Shown here: positions 51,328-61,323 of the stretch, one piece after another
Numbering within the stretch: position 1 is the first letter of the stretch
Layout of the letters: each line of letters starts with the position of its first letter
From: Ignavibacteria bacterium
GTDB lineage: Bacteria; Bacteroidota; Ignavibacteria; Tepidaquicellales; Tepidaquicellaceae
Reading direction: 5' to 3'
NCBI GenBank assembly: GCA_036262055.1
Contig: DATAJP010000003.1
Location: forward strand, 558,001 to 622,000
DNA: 64,000 nucleotides
Translations under genes and position numbers: made by a program
The notes under the pieces: generated by a model
Databases searched by the model: none
Seen by the model: the letters and a program-made list of their open reading frames with translations, nothing else
What the model was told of the DNA's origin: nothing

Positions 51328-54189
51328 ATGCAGGATAAGTTTTTATATAAATTAGCAAACGAAATAGTAAGCGAAAAAACTGATTTCGATAAATTGTGCG
51401 TGGTATTTCCTACTAAACGCGCAGGTTTATATTTAAAAAAATATTTATCCGGTATACTTCAAAAGAATTTTTTTCCACCCAATATTCTAAGTATACAGGA
51501 TTTTATTGAATCTCATTCCGATTTAATTCTTGCCGATAATCTAGTGCTTGTATATGAATTGTTTGAACAATATAAAGAGATTTACAGCAAAGATTTTGTC
51601 TTTGAAAAATTTTATTCATTCGGAAACCTGCTCATTAATGATTTCAATAATATCGATAAAGCTCTGACTCATACGGAAAGATTATTCGGATTAATTAAAA
51701 ATTACAAAGAAATTGACTTCAAATTTACTCACCCGCTTGAAGATGAGGAAGCGCTGAAAGAATTTTTTAAAAACTATGACAATTATCTTTCTAATTCCAA
51801 AAATGATTTTTTCAAAGAATTCTGGAATAAAATTGATGATTTATATAACTCATACAAAGCCCGTTTAACAGCGAAAAATATTGGTTATGAAGGAATGATT
51901 TATAGAAATTTTGTTGATAAAATTTCAGAATCAGGCTTAGAAAATAAATTTGAAAAAATCATTTTTGCAGGATTTAATTATCTAACTAAATCCGAACTCG
52001 CGATATTTAGGTACTATAAAGAAAAAAACATTGCCGAATTTTATTTTGATGCTGATTCATATTACTATTCTAATGATAACATTAAAAATCACGAGGCAGG
52101 GGGGTTCATACAAAAAGATGTTAATATACTCAGACTTAACAGTAAAAATTTAAAATGGATTGACAACAACTTTGAAACCGGCACAAAAAATATTTCTGTT
52201 TACTCGGTTGCGTCTGATTCCGGACAGTCAAAACTTGCATCTCAGCTTATCAATGAAAAAAAATATGATGCGGGTTCAACTGTTTTAATTCTTTCTGATG
52301 AAAATTTGCTCATGCCAGTTCTTAATTCCCTTCCTGAATCATGCAAAGAGTTTAACGTCTCAATGAGCTATCCACTTTATCTAACCCCGGTTAAAAGTTT
52401 CATAAACGATATTATATCTCTTCATAAAAATAAAAAATATTTCGATAGCATAATTCATTTTAACACCGAAGATTTTCAAAAAATCATTCTTCAACCTTAT
52501 TTTAAATTTTTAAATACGGAAGTAATATATAATATAAAATTTAATATTACGAAAAATAAACTATTCTATATTTCATATAATGAAGTAAAATCTTTTTTTA
52601 CAAAATCTAAAGTCGACCTCAGTATTTTTGAATTATTGTTTGCAGAAATTAAATCTGTTTCGGATATTGTTAATTTAATAAAAAACATTTTTACGGAAAT
52701 AATTAACAATTTAAAAAAATATGAAATTAATTCTATTGAAATAGAATTTTTATATAAAACAATTTTATGTTTGAATAACCTTGGTGATATTTTGAAAAAG
52801 AACCAATATGAAATGGATTATACTGCTTTTGCAAATTTAATCACCGAGCTTATTTATAACGAAACCGTTCCTTTCACAGGCGAACCGCTGAAAGGTCTGC
52901 AAATCATGGGATTATTTGAAAGCCGCCTTATAGATTTTGAAAACGTAATTATTCTTTCTGCAAATGAAGGCAAGTTTCCACCTATGCCATCACATCAAAG
53001 CATAATCCCATATAATCTACGCAAAGCATTCGGAATGACTCTGCCTGAAGATATGGAGAAAAATTACGCGTATCTTTTTTACCGGCTTATGCAAAAAAGT
53101 AAAAACATTAACCTGCTTTATAATTCTGATTTATCATCCGAAAGCAAAGAAAAGAGCAGATATATTTATCAGATTGAATATGAGCTTTCAAGAAATTCAA
53201 ACATAACCATTAAAAATGAATCCGCAATTTTTGAAGATAAATATGTAGAGCCTGGTGAAATTACTGTTGAAAAATCCGACTCGATTTTAACCGGCATGCA
53301 AAAATATGATTTTGATTACCCTGACACCAACGAAGACAAAAAATATTTCTCAGCAACTTCTTTAAATAAATATATAAACTGTCCTCTTCAATTTTATTTT
53401 AAAAGCATTATTGAGCTTGAAGAACCCGAGACACTTGCGCTTGATGTCGATGCAGGATTATTCGGAACTTTGCTTCACAATGCTATGCAGGAACTATATA
53501 GCAAAGCACAAGAACAAAACATTGAAGTAACGGAAGATTATATTAATTCTTTAAAAGCTAAGATCGATGATCTCATAAATAAAATTTTAACTCAAAAATT
53601 TAAAAACATTGAACACAAAGGAAGATTCATTCTTATAAAGAGAACTCTAAAGTTTTACATCGATAAAATTCTCAACATGGACATTGCTCATGCTCCGTTT
53701 AGAATCTATGCTCTTGAGAAAAAAATTATTCAAGCGGTAAAAATTCCCGGTTATGATAAACCCATTAGCTTAAAAGGAGCAATCGACCGTATTGATTATA
53801 CCGATAAGATTGTCCGAATAATCGATTATAAAACAGGGGAAGTAAAAATTTCAAAAACACCTGATGAAATTTATTCCAATCCTGATTATTCCACTGAGTT
53901 TCAATTGATGTTTTACAGCTATTTGCTAAAAAATGACGACGAGTTAAAAAAACTGCTCGAAGGAAAATCATTAAGAACAGGATTTTATTCAATGAGATAT
54001 TTTGCAAATGAAGCAGTGATTTCACGCGAGGAATTTTCAGATGAAGATTATAAAAATGCATCTGAAAATATTACGACTATTCTTAATAACATTTTCGATA
54101 AATCAATACCGTTTACACAAGCAACTGATATGAAAAGATGCAAGTATTGTGACTTCAGAATAATCTGTCATCGCCTCGAAGAGAAATAA
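51328..54189 (+). CDS. addB: AddB-like PD-(D/E)XK nuclease subunit
   Basis: 953 residues. The N-terminal half is a degenerate helicase-like region starting VVFPTKRAGLYLKKYL, where a Walker A would be expected but is absent. The C-terminus has a nuclease motif with GAIDRIDYTDK and IIDYKTGEV (about 818-845). Cysteines in YINCPLQF near 683 and in RCKYCDFRIICH near the end match the AddB iron-sulfur cluster that staples the nuclease domain. This lacking of ATPase motifs is common in Bacteroidota AddB-like partners. It lies directly after addA. Confidence 0.88.
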   Translation: MQDKFLYKLANEIVSEKTDFDKLCVVFPTKRAGLYLKKYLSGILQKNFFPPNILSIQDFIESHSDLILADNLVLVYELFEQYKEIYSKDFVFEKFYSFGNLLINDFNNIDKALTHTERLFGLIKNYKEIDFKFTHPLEDEEALKEFFKNYDNYLSNSKNDFFKEFWNKIDDLYNSYKARLTAKNIGYEGMIYRNFVDKISESGLENKFEKIIFAGFNYLTKSELAIFRYYKEKNIAEFYFDADSYYYSNDNIKNHEAGGFIQKDVNILRLNSKNLKWIDNNFETGTKNISVYSVASDSGQSKLASQLINEKKYDAGSTVLILSDENLLMPVLNSLPESCKEFNVSMSYPLYLTPVKSFINDIISLHKNKKYFDSIIHFNTEDFQKIILQPYFKFLNTEVIYNIKFNITKNKLFYISYNEVKSFFTKSKVDLSIFELLFAEIKSVSDIVNLIKNIFTEIINNLKKYEINSIEIEFLYKTILCLNNLGDILKKNQYEMDYTAFANLITELIYNETVPFTGEPLKGLQIMGLFESRLIDFENVIILSANEGKFPPMPSHQSIIPYNLRKAFGMTLPEDMEKNYAYLFYRLMQKSKNINLLYNSDLSSESKEKSRYIYQIEYELSRNSNITIKNESAIFEDKYVEPGEITVEKSDSILTGMQKYDFDYPDTNEDKKYFSATSLNKYINCPLQFYFKSIIELEEPETLALDVDAGLFGTLLHNAMQELYSKAQEQNIEVTEDYINSLKAKIDDLINKILTQKFKNIEHKGRFILIKRTLKFYIDKILNMDIAHAPFRIYALEKKIIQAVKIPGYDKPISLKGAIDRIDYTDKIVRIIDYKTGEVKISKTPDEIYSNPDYSTEFQLMFYSYLLKNDDELKKLLEGKSLRTGFYSMRYFANEAVISREEFSDEDYKNASENITTILNNIFDKSIPFTQATDMKRCKYCDFRIICHRLEEK

Positions 54190-54219
54190 CCATTCATTTA
54201 TATACTCATCCAAATTCGG

Positions 54220-54227
54220 TATCTTTG
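54220..54227 (+). promoter_or_regulatory. TAnnTTTG motif three bases before the metG ATG
   Basis: TATCTTTG followed by TAT and then ATG. The motif matches the Bacteroidota minus-7 consensus and ends three bases before the start codon, arguing for a leaderless metG transcript. The same arrangement recurs at the sigma-54 activator gene. Confidence 0.5.
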
Positions 54228-54230
54228 TAT

Positions 54231-56252
54231 ATGTCCAAAGAATTATCAAAAGAACAACCAAAATCTCAAAAATATATTGTAACCTCAGCGCTTACTTATG
54301 CCAATGGAGATACACATTTAGGTCATATTGCCGGTTCAATTTTACCAGGTGATATTTATGCGCGTTACCGCCGTTTAAGAGGTGATGATATTATTTATGT
54401 CTGCGGCTCGGATGAATACGGCACCGCAATCGAAATGGCTGCGATAAAAGAAAATATCACTCCTCAGGAAGTTATCGACAAATACCATACCGCAAATAAA
54501 AAAGCTTACGAAGATTTTGGAATCTCGTTCGATGTTTATTCCAGAACTTCGCTTGATATTCATAAACAAACCGCCCGTGATTTTTTCCTGAATCTTTATG
54601 ACAAAAACATTTTATATACTAAGACCGAAAAACAACTTTACTCTATTAAGCTCGATACATTCTTAGCCGACAGGTTTGTTGAAGGAACTTGCCCCATATG
54701 CGGATACGAAGCCGCACGTGGCGACCAATGCGAAAATTGCGGCAACAGCTTAGACCCGCTTCAATTGATAAATCCGGTTTCAAAAATTTCAGGTGATGTT
54801 CCGATTGTTAAGGAAACTTCTAATTTTTATTTTCCGCTTACAAAATTTCAAAATGATTTACAAAAATGGCTTGATACTAAAAAAGACTGGAAGCCGAATG
54901 TCGTAAATTACGCAAAAGGTTTATTCAAAACAGGACTCGTTGACCGTTCCGTTACACGAGACTTAAAATGGGGCATACCTGTTCCCGTTCAGGGATATGA
55001 GAATAAAGTAATTTATGTATGGATTGAAGCTCCCGTCGGATATATTTCTGCAACTAAAGATTTGTTCATACAAAGAAACGAACCTGATAAATGGAAAGAC
55101 TATTGGTTAGATAAAAATACAAAGCTCATTCATTTTCTCGGCAAGGACAACGTTATTTTTCACGCAATCATTTTCCCGTCTATGTTGATGGCTCACGGTG
55201 ATTTTGTTCTGCCTGATAACATTCCGGCAAATGAATATCTGAATATCAGCGGAGCAAAATTTTCAAAAAGCAAAGGCATCGGTGTGCTTGTTAAAGATGT
55301 CGTTAAAGAATTTAATCCTGATGTTATACGCTATGCAATGGCTTCTAACATGCCCGAAAACAAAGACTCTGAGTTCAGTTGGGATGATGTTTACAACAAA
55401 AACAATTCCGAGCTTTCCGATATTCTTGGCAACTATATAAACCGTGTGTCTGTTTTTGCAAAATCAAAATTCGATAACAAAATTCCTGCCAGAATTGAAA
55501 ACGGAAACGATGAGATTCTTAATGAAGTTAAAAAACAAGCTGAATTAATTTCTTCTCATTATGAAAAATATCGCTTCAAAGATGCATTAGCCGAAACAAT
55601 GAACATGGCTCGCCTTGCAAATAAATATTTCAACGACAGCGAACCCTGGAAAGTTATCAGAGAAGATAAAGACAAATGCGGTCACATAATAAATAACTGT
55701 CTGCAAATAAGCTACAGTCTTGCAATTGCGATTTCAACCGTACTTCCTTTTACTTCAGATAGAATTATTAATATTTTAAATACAGATAAAAAATATTTCA
55801 GCTGGGAAAGAATCGGAGAAATAAATTTAATATCAGGAAATTCTCTCGGCGAGAATGAAATCCTTTTTCCTAAACTTGAAAAACCTGTGCAAGAAGAAAA
55901 CAAAGAACCCGTTATTAACCAAAAAGATAATCTCATCGATATAAATGACTTCAAAAAAACCGAATTAAAAATTGCCAAGATAATTGAAGCAGAGAAAGTT
56001 CCTAAAAGCAAAAAACTTCTTAAGCTGAAAGTAAGAACAGGTGATAAAACCAAGCAGATTGTCTCAGGCATTTCAGAACATTATACCCCCGAAGAGCTTA
56101 TCGGTAAGTCAATAGTTATCGTAGATAATTTGAAGCCGTCGAAATTAATGGGAATCGATTCTGAGGGAATGCTTCTCGCAGCAAAGAAAGACGGCAAGCT
56201 TCGTATTGTGACCGTTGATAATGAAATCGATGACGGCGCTGAAGTAAGTTAA
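54231..56252 (+). CDS. metG: methionyl-tRNA synthetase with C-terminal tRNA-binding domain
   Basis: 673 residues from the ATG at 54231; an in-frame TTG at 54225 is rejected because it falls within the promoter motif. The HIGH-type motif HLGH lies in the first 30 residues, four zinc-binding cysteines in CPICGYEAARGDQCENCG, the KMSKS-type motif KFSKSKG near 343, and an EMAP/TRBD domain from about 566 (LIDINDFKKTELKIAKI). It charges tRNA-Met for initiation and elongation. Downstream folP starts ten bases later. Confidence 0.96.
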   Translation: MSKELSKEQPKSQKYIVTSALTYANGDTHLGHIAGSILPGDIYARYRRLRGDDIIYVCGSDEYGTAIEMAAIKENITPQEVIDKYHTANKKAYEDFGISFDVYSRTSLDIHKQTARDFFLNLYDKNILYTKTEKQLYSIKLDTFLADRFVEGTCPICGYEAARGDQCENCGNSLDPLQLINPVSKISGDVPIVKETSNFYFPLTKFQNDLQKWLDTKKDWKPNVVNYAKGLFKTGLVDRSVTRDLKWGIPVPVQGYENKVIYVWIEAPVGYISATKDLFIQRNEPDKWKDYWLDKNTKLIHFLGKDNVIFHAIIFPSMLMAHGDFVLPDNIPANEYLNISGAKFSKSKGIGVLVKDVVKEFNPDVIRYAMASNMPENKDSEFSWDDVYNKNNSELSDILGNYINRVSVFAKSKFDNKIPARIENGNDEILNEVKKQAELISSHYEKYRFKDALAETMNMARLANKYFNDSEPWKVIREDKDKCGHIINNCLQISYSLAIAISTVLPFTSDRIINILNTDKKYFSWERIGEINLISGNSLGENEILFPKLEKPVQEENKEPVINQKDNLIDINDFKKTELKIAKIIEAEKVPKSKKLLKLKVRTGDKTKQIVSGISEHYTPEELIGKSIVIVDNLKPSKLMGIDSEGMLLAAKKDGKLRIVTVDNEIDDGAEVS

Positions 56253-56261
56253 TCTAAAACC

Positions 56262-57107
56262 TTGATATACAAATTCCGAAATTTTATTTATAATTTTTCC
56301 GAACGGACTTTTTTAATGGGCGTGATCAACATTACTCCCGATTCATTTTCCGATGGCGGCAAATATTATTCCGAAACCGCTTTAACTGAAAAAGCTGTTG
56401 CCGACGCGATACAAATGGAAAAAGATGGAGCGGATTTCATTGATATTGGCGGTGAGTCAACCCGTCCCGGTGCTGAAACGGTTTCACTTAATGAAGAATT
56501 AAATCGTGTCATTCCTGCAATTTCGGAGCTTTCAAAAAAAATTAGAATTCCCATTTCAATTGATACATATAAATCCCAAGTTGCAGAAGAAGCTTTAAAA
56601 AACGGTGCAGAGATTGTAAATGACATTAGCGGATTTAAGTTTGATAACAAAATGACAGATATTACTGCGAAACACAATGCTTCATGCATTTTGATGCACA
56701 TCAAAGGAACGCCTAAAGACATGCAGAAGAATCCCGAATATGAAAATGTTATTAAAGAAGTTTATGATTATTTAAATGATTCAATTAACATTGCAAAGAA
56801 TGCCGGTGTAAAGCAGATTATTACCGATGTCGGCATTGGTTTCGGCAAGTCACTCGAACATAACACGGTCTTATTAAAAAATCTGAATTATTTTCAGAAA
56901 CTTGGTCATCCCATTTTGCTTGGTGTTTCAAGAAAAAGTTTTATGAATAAAATTTTTCCTGTTGAAATGAACGAACGTCTTGAAGGAACTATTACCGCAA
57001 ATACAATCGGTATTATGAACGGCGCAAATATCCTGCGGGTTCACGATATAAAAGAAAATTTACGTGCGGTAAAAATTGCAGACTACATAAAATATAAAAC
57101 AGCTTGA
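56262..57107 (+). CDS. folP: dihydropteroate synthase
   Basis: 281 residues beginning at TTG (no upstream ATG). The two family signatures are LMGVINITPDSFSDGG and DFIDIGGESTRPGAE; downstream are ISIDTYKS, VNDISGF, and the C-terminal GVSRKSFM and RVHDIKE. It joins para-aminobenzoate to dihydropterin pyrophosphate in folate synthesis and is the sulfonamide target. All motifs are present and length is normal. It sits between metG and a methyltransferase, with one-base spacing to the latter. Confidence 0.95.
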   Translation: MIYKFRNFIYNFSERTFLMGVINITPDSFSDGGKYYSETALTEKAVADAIQMEKDGADFIDIGGESTRPGAETVSLNEELNRVIPAISELSKKIRIPISIDTYKSQVAEEALKNGAEIVNDISGFKFDNKMTDITAKHNASCILMHIKGTPKDMQKNPEYENVIKEVYDYLNDSINIAKNAGVKQIITDVGIGFGKSLEHNTVLLKNLNYFQKLGHPILLGVSRKSFMNKIFPVEMNERLEGTITANTIGIMNGANILRVHDIKENLRAVKIADYIKYKTA

Positions 57108-57108
57108 T

Positions 57109-57816
57109 ATGTCCATAGAGAAAGCAAAAAAAGCAGATAAAGTTGACTTTGACCAATATGCTGATGTTTATGAAAAAACTCTCGAAGATGATTTAAAATT
57201 TTTCGGTGAAGAAAATTCTTATTTTGCAGAATACAAAATCAAGCTCGTCGAAGAATTATTAAGCTCTCCTTCAAAAAATATTCTGGAATACGGCTGCGGT
57301 ATAGGTCGCAATGTCAAATTTTTTAAGCAGTATTTTCCTAACGCAAATGTCGAAGCTTGTGATATTTCTGAAAAAAGTCTGGAAATAGCAAAAAAAGAAA
57401 ACCCTGATGTGAAGTTTAACTTAATAAGCGATGAGTTTGTAAATCAAAACGCTGGTAAATTTGATTTAATTTTTGTCTCCTGTGTATTTCATCACATCGA
57501 ACCTTCCTTGCGCCATGGAGCAATAACAAATATTTCAAAGCTCTTAAAAAGCAAAGGTAAGTTGTTCATATTTGAACACAATCCTTATAACCCTGTTACT
57601 TTGAAAATCGTAAAAGACTGCGTATGGGATGCAGATGCGATTTTGTTAAAGCCGCAAGAAACAAAGGAGTTAATTTCTTATGCAGGCTTAAAGCTCGATA
57701 AAATGAATTACACACTCTTCTTCCCTGCTTTTTTAAAGTCCTTGAGATTTATGGAAAATTATTTGAGGTTTATTCCGATGGGTGGTCAATACTTCGTTAT
57801 GGCAAGTAAAAACTAA
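57109..57816 (+). CDS. SAM-dependent methyltransferase of unknown target
   Basis: 235 residues with a class I fold: a leading helix region, motif I in ILEYGCGIGRN, acidic loop VEACDISEKS, then FDLIFVSCVFHHIEP (motif IV) and LLKSKGKLFIFEH (motif post II/III). The target may be a small molecule, as in UbiE/COQ5-like or Methyltransf_11 enzymes, but no diagnostic signature was found. It starts one base after folP and ends the operon, so any folate link is only by position. Confidence 0.82.
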   Translation: MSIEKAKKADKVDFDQYADVYEKTLEDDLKFFGEENSYFAEYKIKLVEELLSSPSKNILEYGCGIGRNVKFFKQYFPNANVEACDISEKSLEIAKKENPDVKFNLISDEFVNQNAGKFDLIFVSCVFHHIEPSLRHGAITNISKLLKSKGKLFIFEHNPYNPVTLKIVKDCVWDADAILLKPQETKELISYAGLKLDKMNYTLFFPAFLKSLRFMENYLRFIPMGGQYFVMASKN

Positions 57817-57818
57817 TT

Positions 57819-57903
57819 TGTCATTCCAGCGAAGGCTGGAATCCAAACTAAAATATCAAAGAAATACATTACATTGACTCAGAAACAAGTTCAGGGTGAC
57901 AAA
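57819..57903. repeat. dispersed-type repeat with TGTCATTCC ends
   Basis: A palindrome ATTCCAGC-GAAG-GCTGGAAT (57823-57842) followed by GACTCAGAAACAAGTTCAGGGTGACAAA. The outer ends TTTGTCA and TGACAAA are inverted repeats. The pattern resembles dispersed intergenic elements found in multiple bacteria and is related in shape to the palindrome at 48 kb. It fills the convergent gap after the methyltransferase. Confidence 0.5.
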
Positions 57904-57909
57904 ATAATT

Positions 57910-58662
57910 TTAAGACTTAGACATTTTCTTCTTCTCTAATTCTTTCTTATACACTTTCCTAAATTCCATCACTTCTTTAATAGTTCTAATTATAACAGAA
58001 GGTCTTGCTCCTGTTGATATACCATCAAGGCGAGGCAAATGTTCAACCCCCATTTCAGTAACACGGTAATCCAGCAAATTCGCTTTCAGCATAATCTCCG
58101 CATCAATAAAAGCATCGATCGAATCAATGTTTATTTTTTTGAAAAGGTCAGCTTTGAAAAGCTTAAAAGCGCAATCTATATCCCAGTAATGAATATCAAA
58201 CAACAATCTCAATAAATAATTATAACACAACGATGTAAATTTCCTGTAGAGAGAGTATTGTTTGTGTTTTCTGTAACCCACAATAATATCCGTGAACGGA
58301 ATCAATGCAACAAATTTTTTCAACTCATCCAAGTCAAACTGATTGTCACCATCCGAATAAAAAACATAATCCATTTTTGCATTTAAAAAACCATCCTTTA
58401 GAGTTGCGCCGTAACCCATATTTTTCTTATGATGGATTACTTTGACCTTCTCATATTTTACAGCAAGCTCATCTGCAACTTCCCCGGTTTTGTCAGGACT
58501 TCCGTCTTCGATGATAATCACTTCATAGTCTTTCAGTTTCAATGATTCAAGAACCTCAACGGCTTTAGAAACGACTTTACCGATATTTCCTTCATCATAA
58601 TACGCAGGGAAAAATGCAGTAATGGAGATTTTTGAAGTATCTAAGATTGGAGAGCTTTGCAT
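57910..58662 (-). CDS. polyprenol-phosphate glycosyltransferase-like GT2 (DPM1/GtrB-like)
   Basis: 250 residues from ATG at 58662; the in-frame TTG just upstream at 58665 is not needed. Motifs are FFPAYYDEGNI, IIEDGSPDKT, YSDGDNQFDLDEL and WDIDCAFKLF, the pattern of dolichol/polyprenol-phosphate mannose synthases. It has no C-terminal membrane helices. It probably loads a sugar on undecaprenyl phosphate for the GT-C enzyme two genes upstream, through a shared lipid donor. The C-terminus is Lys-rich. Confidence 0.85.
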   Translation of the reverse strand: MQSSPILDTSKISITAFFPAYYDEGNIGKVVSKAVEVLESLKLKDYEVIIIEDGSPDKTGEVADELAVKYEKVKVIHHKKNMGYGATLKDGFLNAKMDYVFYSDGDNQFDLDELKKFVALIPFTDIIVGYRKHKQYSLYRKFTSLCYNYLLRLLFDIHYWDIDCAFKLFKADLFKKINIDSIDAFIDAEIMLKANLLDYRVTEMGVEHLPRLDGISTGARPSVIIRTIKEVMEFRKVYKKELEKKKMSKS

Positions 58663-58672
58663 CAAATAAACA

Positions 58673-59617
58673 TTAACTATTATTCACAAAAAAATTATAA
58701 GTATTTTTTATTCCTGTCTCAATTGAAGTCTGAGGTTTCCAGTTATAAGCTTTTTTGATGAGTGAGATATCGAGAATATTCACCGGCACATCAATGACTC
58801 TTCCCTCTTCATATTTTACTTTAATTTTTTTCCCTGAAATCTTTTTCATGAAGTTCAGTAATTGCTTCAGACTGTACCCTTTGCCTGAACCAACATTAAA
58901 AATTTTAAGCTTATTATCAATATCGATTCCTTTTGCTATCGCCTCAACAGCATCCTTAATGTAAATATAATCACGAATAACGCTTCCGTCTCCCCAGATT
59001 TCTATTTGCTGATTATGAATTATCTTATGCAAAAAAACTGCAATAGCTCCCTGAGCAACAAGCGGGTTTTGCCTTTCTCCATAAGGGTTTGCAAGACGAA
59101 AGACAGTATAATCAAGTCCGTAAAGCTTGTTGAACATAAACAAATAATCTTCAATCGTATTTTTTATTATCGCATATGAAACAATCGGATGACGCGGATG
59201 ATTTTCGTTCACAGGCAAATATTGCGGGTCGCCGTAAACTGTTCCTCCCGAAGAAACAAAGATTACTTTTTCAATTTTGTTTGCAACGCACTCTTCAAGC
59301 AAGCGCAAGGAAGAAACAAGGTTAGTCTCTGCATCATAAATCGGGTTTGTGTTTGAACTCGCGGGTAAAGTAGAGCTCACAAGATGAAAAACATAATCAA
59401 TGTTTTTTAAAGAATTTTTTATGTCAATCTCGTTATTAAAATCACCTTCGATTATTTTAACTTTTTTCCCTAAATGAGAAATATTATTTCTCGAAAAATT
59501 CAGCTTGTCAAAAATAGTAACACTATGCCCTTTCTCGATAAGCGCATCTGCAAGATGTGAGCCGATAAATCCGCCGCCGCCGTATATTATGCACCTTTTA
59601 TTTTTTTTCAAAGACAT
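58673..59617 (-). CDS. NAD-dependent sugar epimerase/dehydratase (GalE-like)
   Basis: 314 residues of an extended SDR with IYGGGGFIGSHLAD, HLVSSTLPA, VFVSSGGTVYGDP, the catalytic YxxxK in SYAIIKN and RLANPYGERQ. This resembles GalE or UDP-glucose/GlcNAc 4-epimerase-type enzymes. Substrate cannot be resolved. It overlaps the GT-C gene by 20 bases, so it is likely co-translated with it. Confidence 0.88.
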   Translation of the reverse strand: MSLKKNKRCIIYGGGGFIGSHLADALIEKGHSVTIFDKLNFSRNNISHLGKKVKIIEGDFNNEIDIKNSLKNIDYVFHLVSSTLPASSNTNPIYDAETNLVSSLRLLEECVANKIEKVIFVSSGGTVYGDPQYLPVNENHPRHPIVSYAIIKNTIEDYLFMFNKLYGLDYTVFRLANPYGERQNPLVAQGAIAVFLHKIIHNQQIEIWGDGSVIRDYIYIKDAVEAIAKGIDIDNKLKIFNVGSGKGYSLKQLLNFMKKISGKKIKVKYEEGRVIDVPVNILDISLIKKAYNWKPQTSIETGIKNTYNFFVNNS

Positions 59618-61196
59618 ATGCTATAAATCTTCTATCCGCAGCAGGAAATTGTTTTAACAAAACATAATCAGGATTATTCTGGAATGTTTCGATGTTGACG
59701 TCACTTCCCCACTCAGGTCTGTATCCGTAATGATTTTCCCAAACGATTATGGAACCGCTTGGCAGTTCATCCAAGCTCTTTTTGTTAATCGAACTGAAAC
59801 TGTTCGGATTAAACTTTAACTGTGATGAATAAAATTGAAGAATTGAATGATTAGATAAAATCTTTTTTGACTTTGCATCAGGCAGCGTGTTAATAAATTC
59901 AGAAACTTCTTTGACCGAAACATTTTCAGCGGATAATTTTTTAGGTTGAAAAATTAACAGCAAAGAAATTAATGCCAACACAAGGTAACTCAATGACAAA
60001 TTATTCAGATACTTTACTTTTGACTTATTTGAAAACATGAACGCTAATGCAATCAAAGCAACAGTTATCAACAAATTTGAATAACTGCTTTCATCAGTCA
60101 GCACAAACCCATCCGTTGCTTTAGACAAGAACATCAGCACAATAAAAGCAAAAATTCCGGCAATGATTATTCCTATTTTTTTGAAATTTTCAATTACAAG
60201 ATTGTTCAATCCAAGCGTTGCAAAAACCGCACAAATAGGCGAAATATGTAATAAATAACGCCAGTTCCCCGGGTTTGGTCCATCATTTATCATCGTCAGC
60301 ATCTGCACAACAAATATAGAGATGAATGTAATATACAGCAGCAAATATTTTTTTATGTATGCCGAATAATTATTTTTATTCTGAAAAAATCCAAAAAACC
60401 CCAAAAGAAATAACGTCAAGCTCACAGGACCGACAATGTAAATATAAACAGCAAAGTAATGCATCAATCCTTGCGACTTGTAATTCAACCCTGCTACTTT
60501 CTGCATCTCGGTCAGCACAAACAATATATCACCTGTCTTTATAAACCCTAATAGGTTGTATAAAACCGGAAATACCGCCAAGCAAATAGCAGCAATAAAT
60601 TTTTTATCTTTAATGAACAGAATAAAAAATACAATGATTAATAACGCAAGTTCTTGTCTGATTGTAAATACATATCCCATCAGTAATGCGCTCAACACAA
60701 AATTCTTTCTCAGATAAAGCATCAGCACAGATACAAGACACAACGCAGTAAAAATTTCAGAATACGATCTGAATGATAAATCAAAAAATAACGGCTGCAA
60801 TCCTAAAAGTATTGCTCCGAAAAAAGCATAATTAATATCGTAAGCTTTTATCAGAAGATAAGTCATATAAACCGTTACCGATGCAATTAACGCATTGACC
60901 AATAGCACTGCATCATAACTTATCAGTGCAGGCAGAACAAGAAAAATTTTATATCCCGGTTTCGGATTGTTCCCCAAAATCACTCCCGGGTCATTCCAGA
61001 ACTGCACCATATTCAGATACTGCGCAATCTCATCATCCTGATAAAATCCGACTGAATACTTGCTCATTATAAAATAAATGGCAGCAAACATGGGAATGAC
61101 CAGCCAGAAATATTTATTCAGTAACTCGTTTTTGTCTAAAGGAATAGTTTTATCCGTTTGGATATGAGAAGTGGTTTTCGCTTTTGTTTTACTCAA
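59598..61196 (-). CDS. GT-C polyprenol-linked glycosyltransferase-like membrane protein
   Basis: 532 residues starting at TTG, with about ten to twelve membrane helices. The first periplasmic loop has YQDDEIAQYL, the Asp/Glu motif of GT39/ArnT/PMT-like GT-C enzymes that use polyprenol-phosphate sugars. The first 30 residues are hydrophilic; the C-terminal domain after helix 11 is soluble and periplasmic. With the GT2 two genes downstream it can form a lipid-donor pathway that glycosylates a surface lipid or protein. The acceptor is unknown. Confidence 0.82.
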   Translation of the reverse strand: MSKTKAKTTSHIQTDKTIPLDKNELLNKYFWLVIPMFAAIYFIMSKYSVGFYQDDEIAQYLNMVQFWNDPGVILGNNPKPGYKIFLVLPALISYDAVLLVNALIASVTVYMTYLLIKAYDINYAFFGAILLGLQPLFFDLSFRSYSEIFTALCLVSVLMLYLRKNFVLSALLMGYVFTIRQELALLIIVFFILFIKDKKFIAAICLAVFPVLYNLLGFIKTGDILFVLTEMQKVAGLNYKSQGLMHYFAVYIYIVGPVSLTLFLLGFFGFFQNKNNYSAYIKKYLLLYITFISIFVVQMLTMINDGPNPGNWRYLLHISPICAVFATLGLNNLVIENFKKIGIIIAGIFAFIVLMFLSKATDGFVLTDESSYSNLLITVALIALAFMFSNKSKVKYLNNLSLSYLVLALISLLLIFQPKKLSAENVSVKEVSEFINTLPDAKSKKILSNHSILQFYSSQLKFNPNSFSSINKKSLDELPSGSIIVWENHYGYRPEWGSDVNIETFQNNPDYVLLKQFPAADRRFIAYVFEKK

Positions 61197-61312
61197 ATTT
61201 TATAAATGTAGCCGTTAAAATTATCGTGCAAACACTAAAAATATCACAATTAAACGTGAATTTCAAAGTAATTAACATTATTAATTAACTTTAATAACGC
61301 AAAGGTAAACGT

Positions 61313-61320
61313 TATATTTG
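61313..61320 (+). promoter_or_regulatory. TAnnTTTG motif three bases before the sigma-54 activator ATG
   Basis: TATATTTG then TAT then ATG, the same arrangement as before metG. It suggests a leaderless transcript from a housekeeping-type promoter. Confidence 0.5.
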
Positions 61321-61323
61321 TAT

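Noticed and set aside
54225-54230. TTG start for metG
   Set aside because: It lies in the TATCTTTG motif and adds only two residues; the ATG at 54231 is preferred.
61318-61323. TTG start for the sigma-54 activator
   Set aside because: It overlaps TATATTTG and adds two residues before an equally good ATG.
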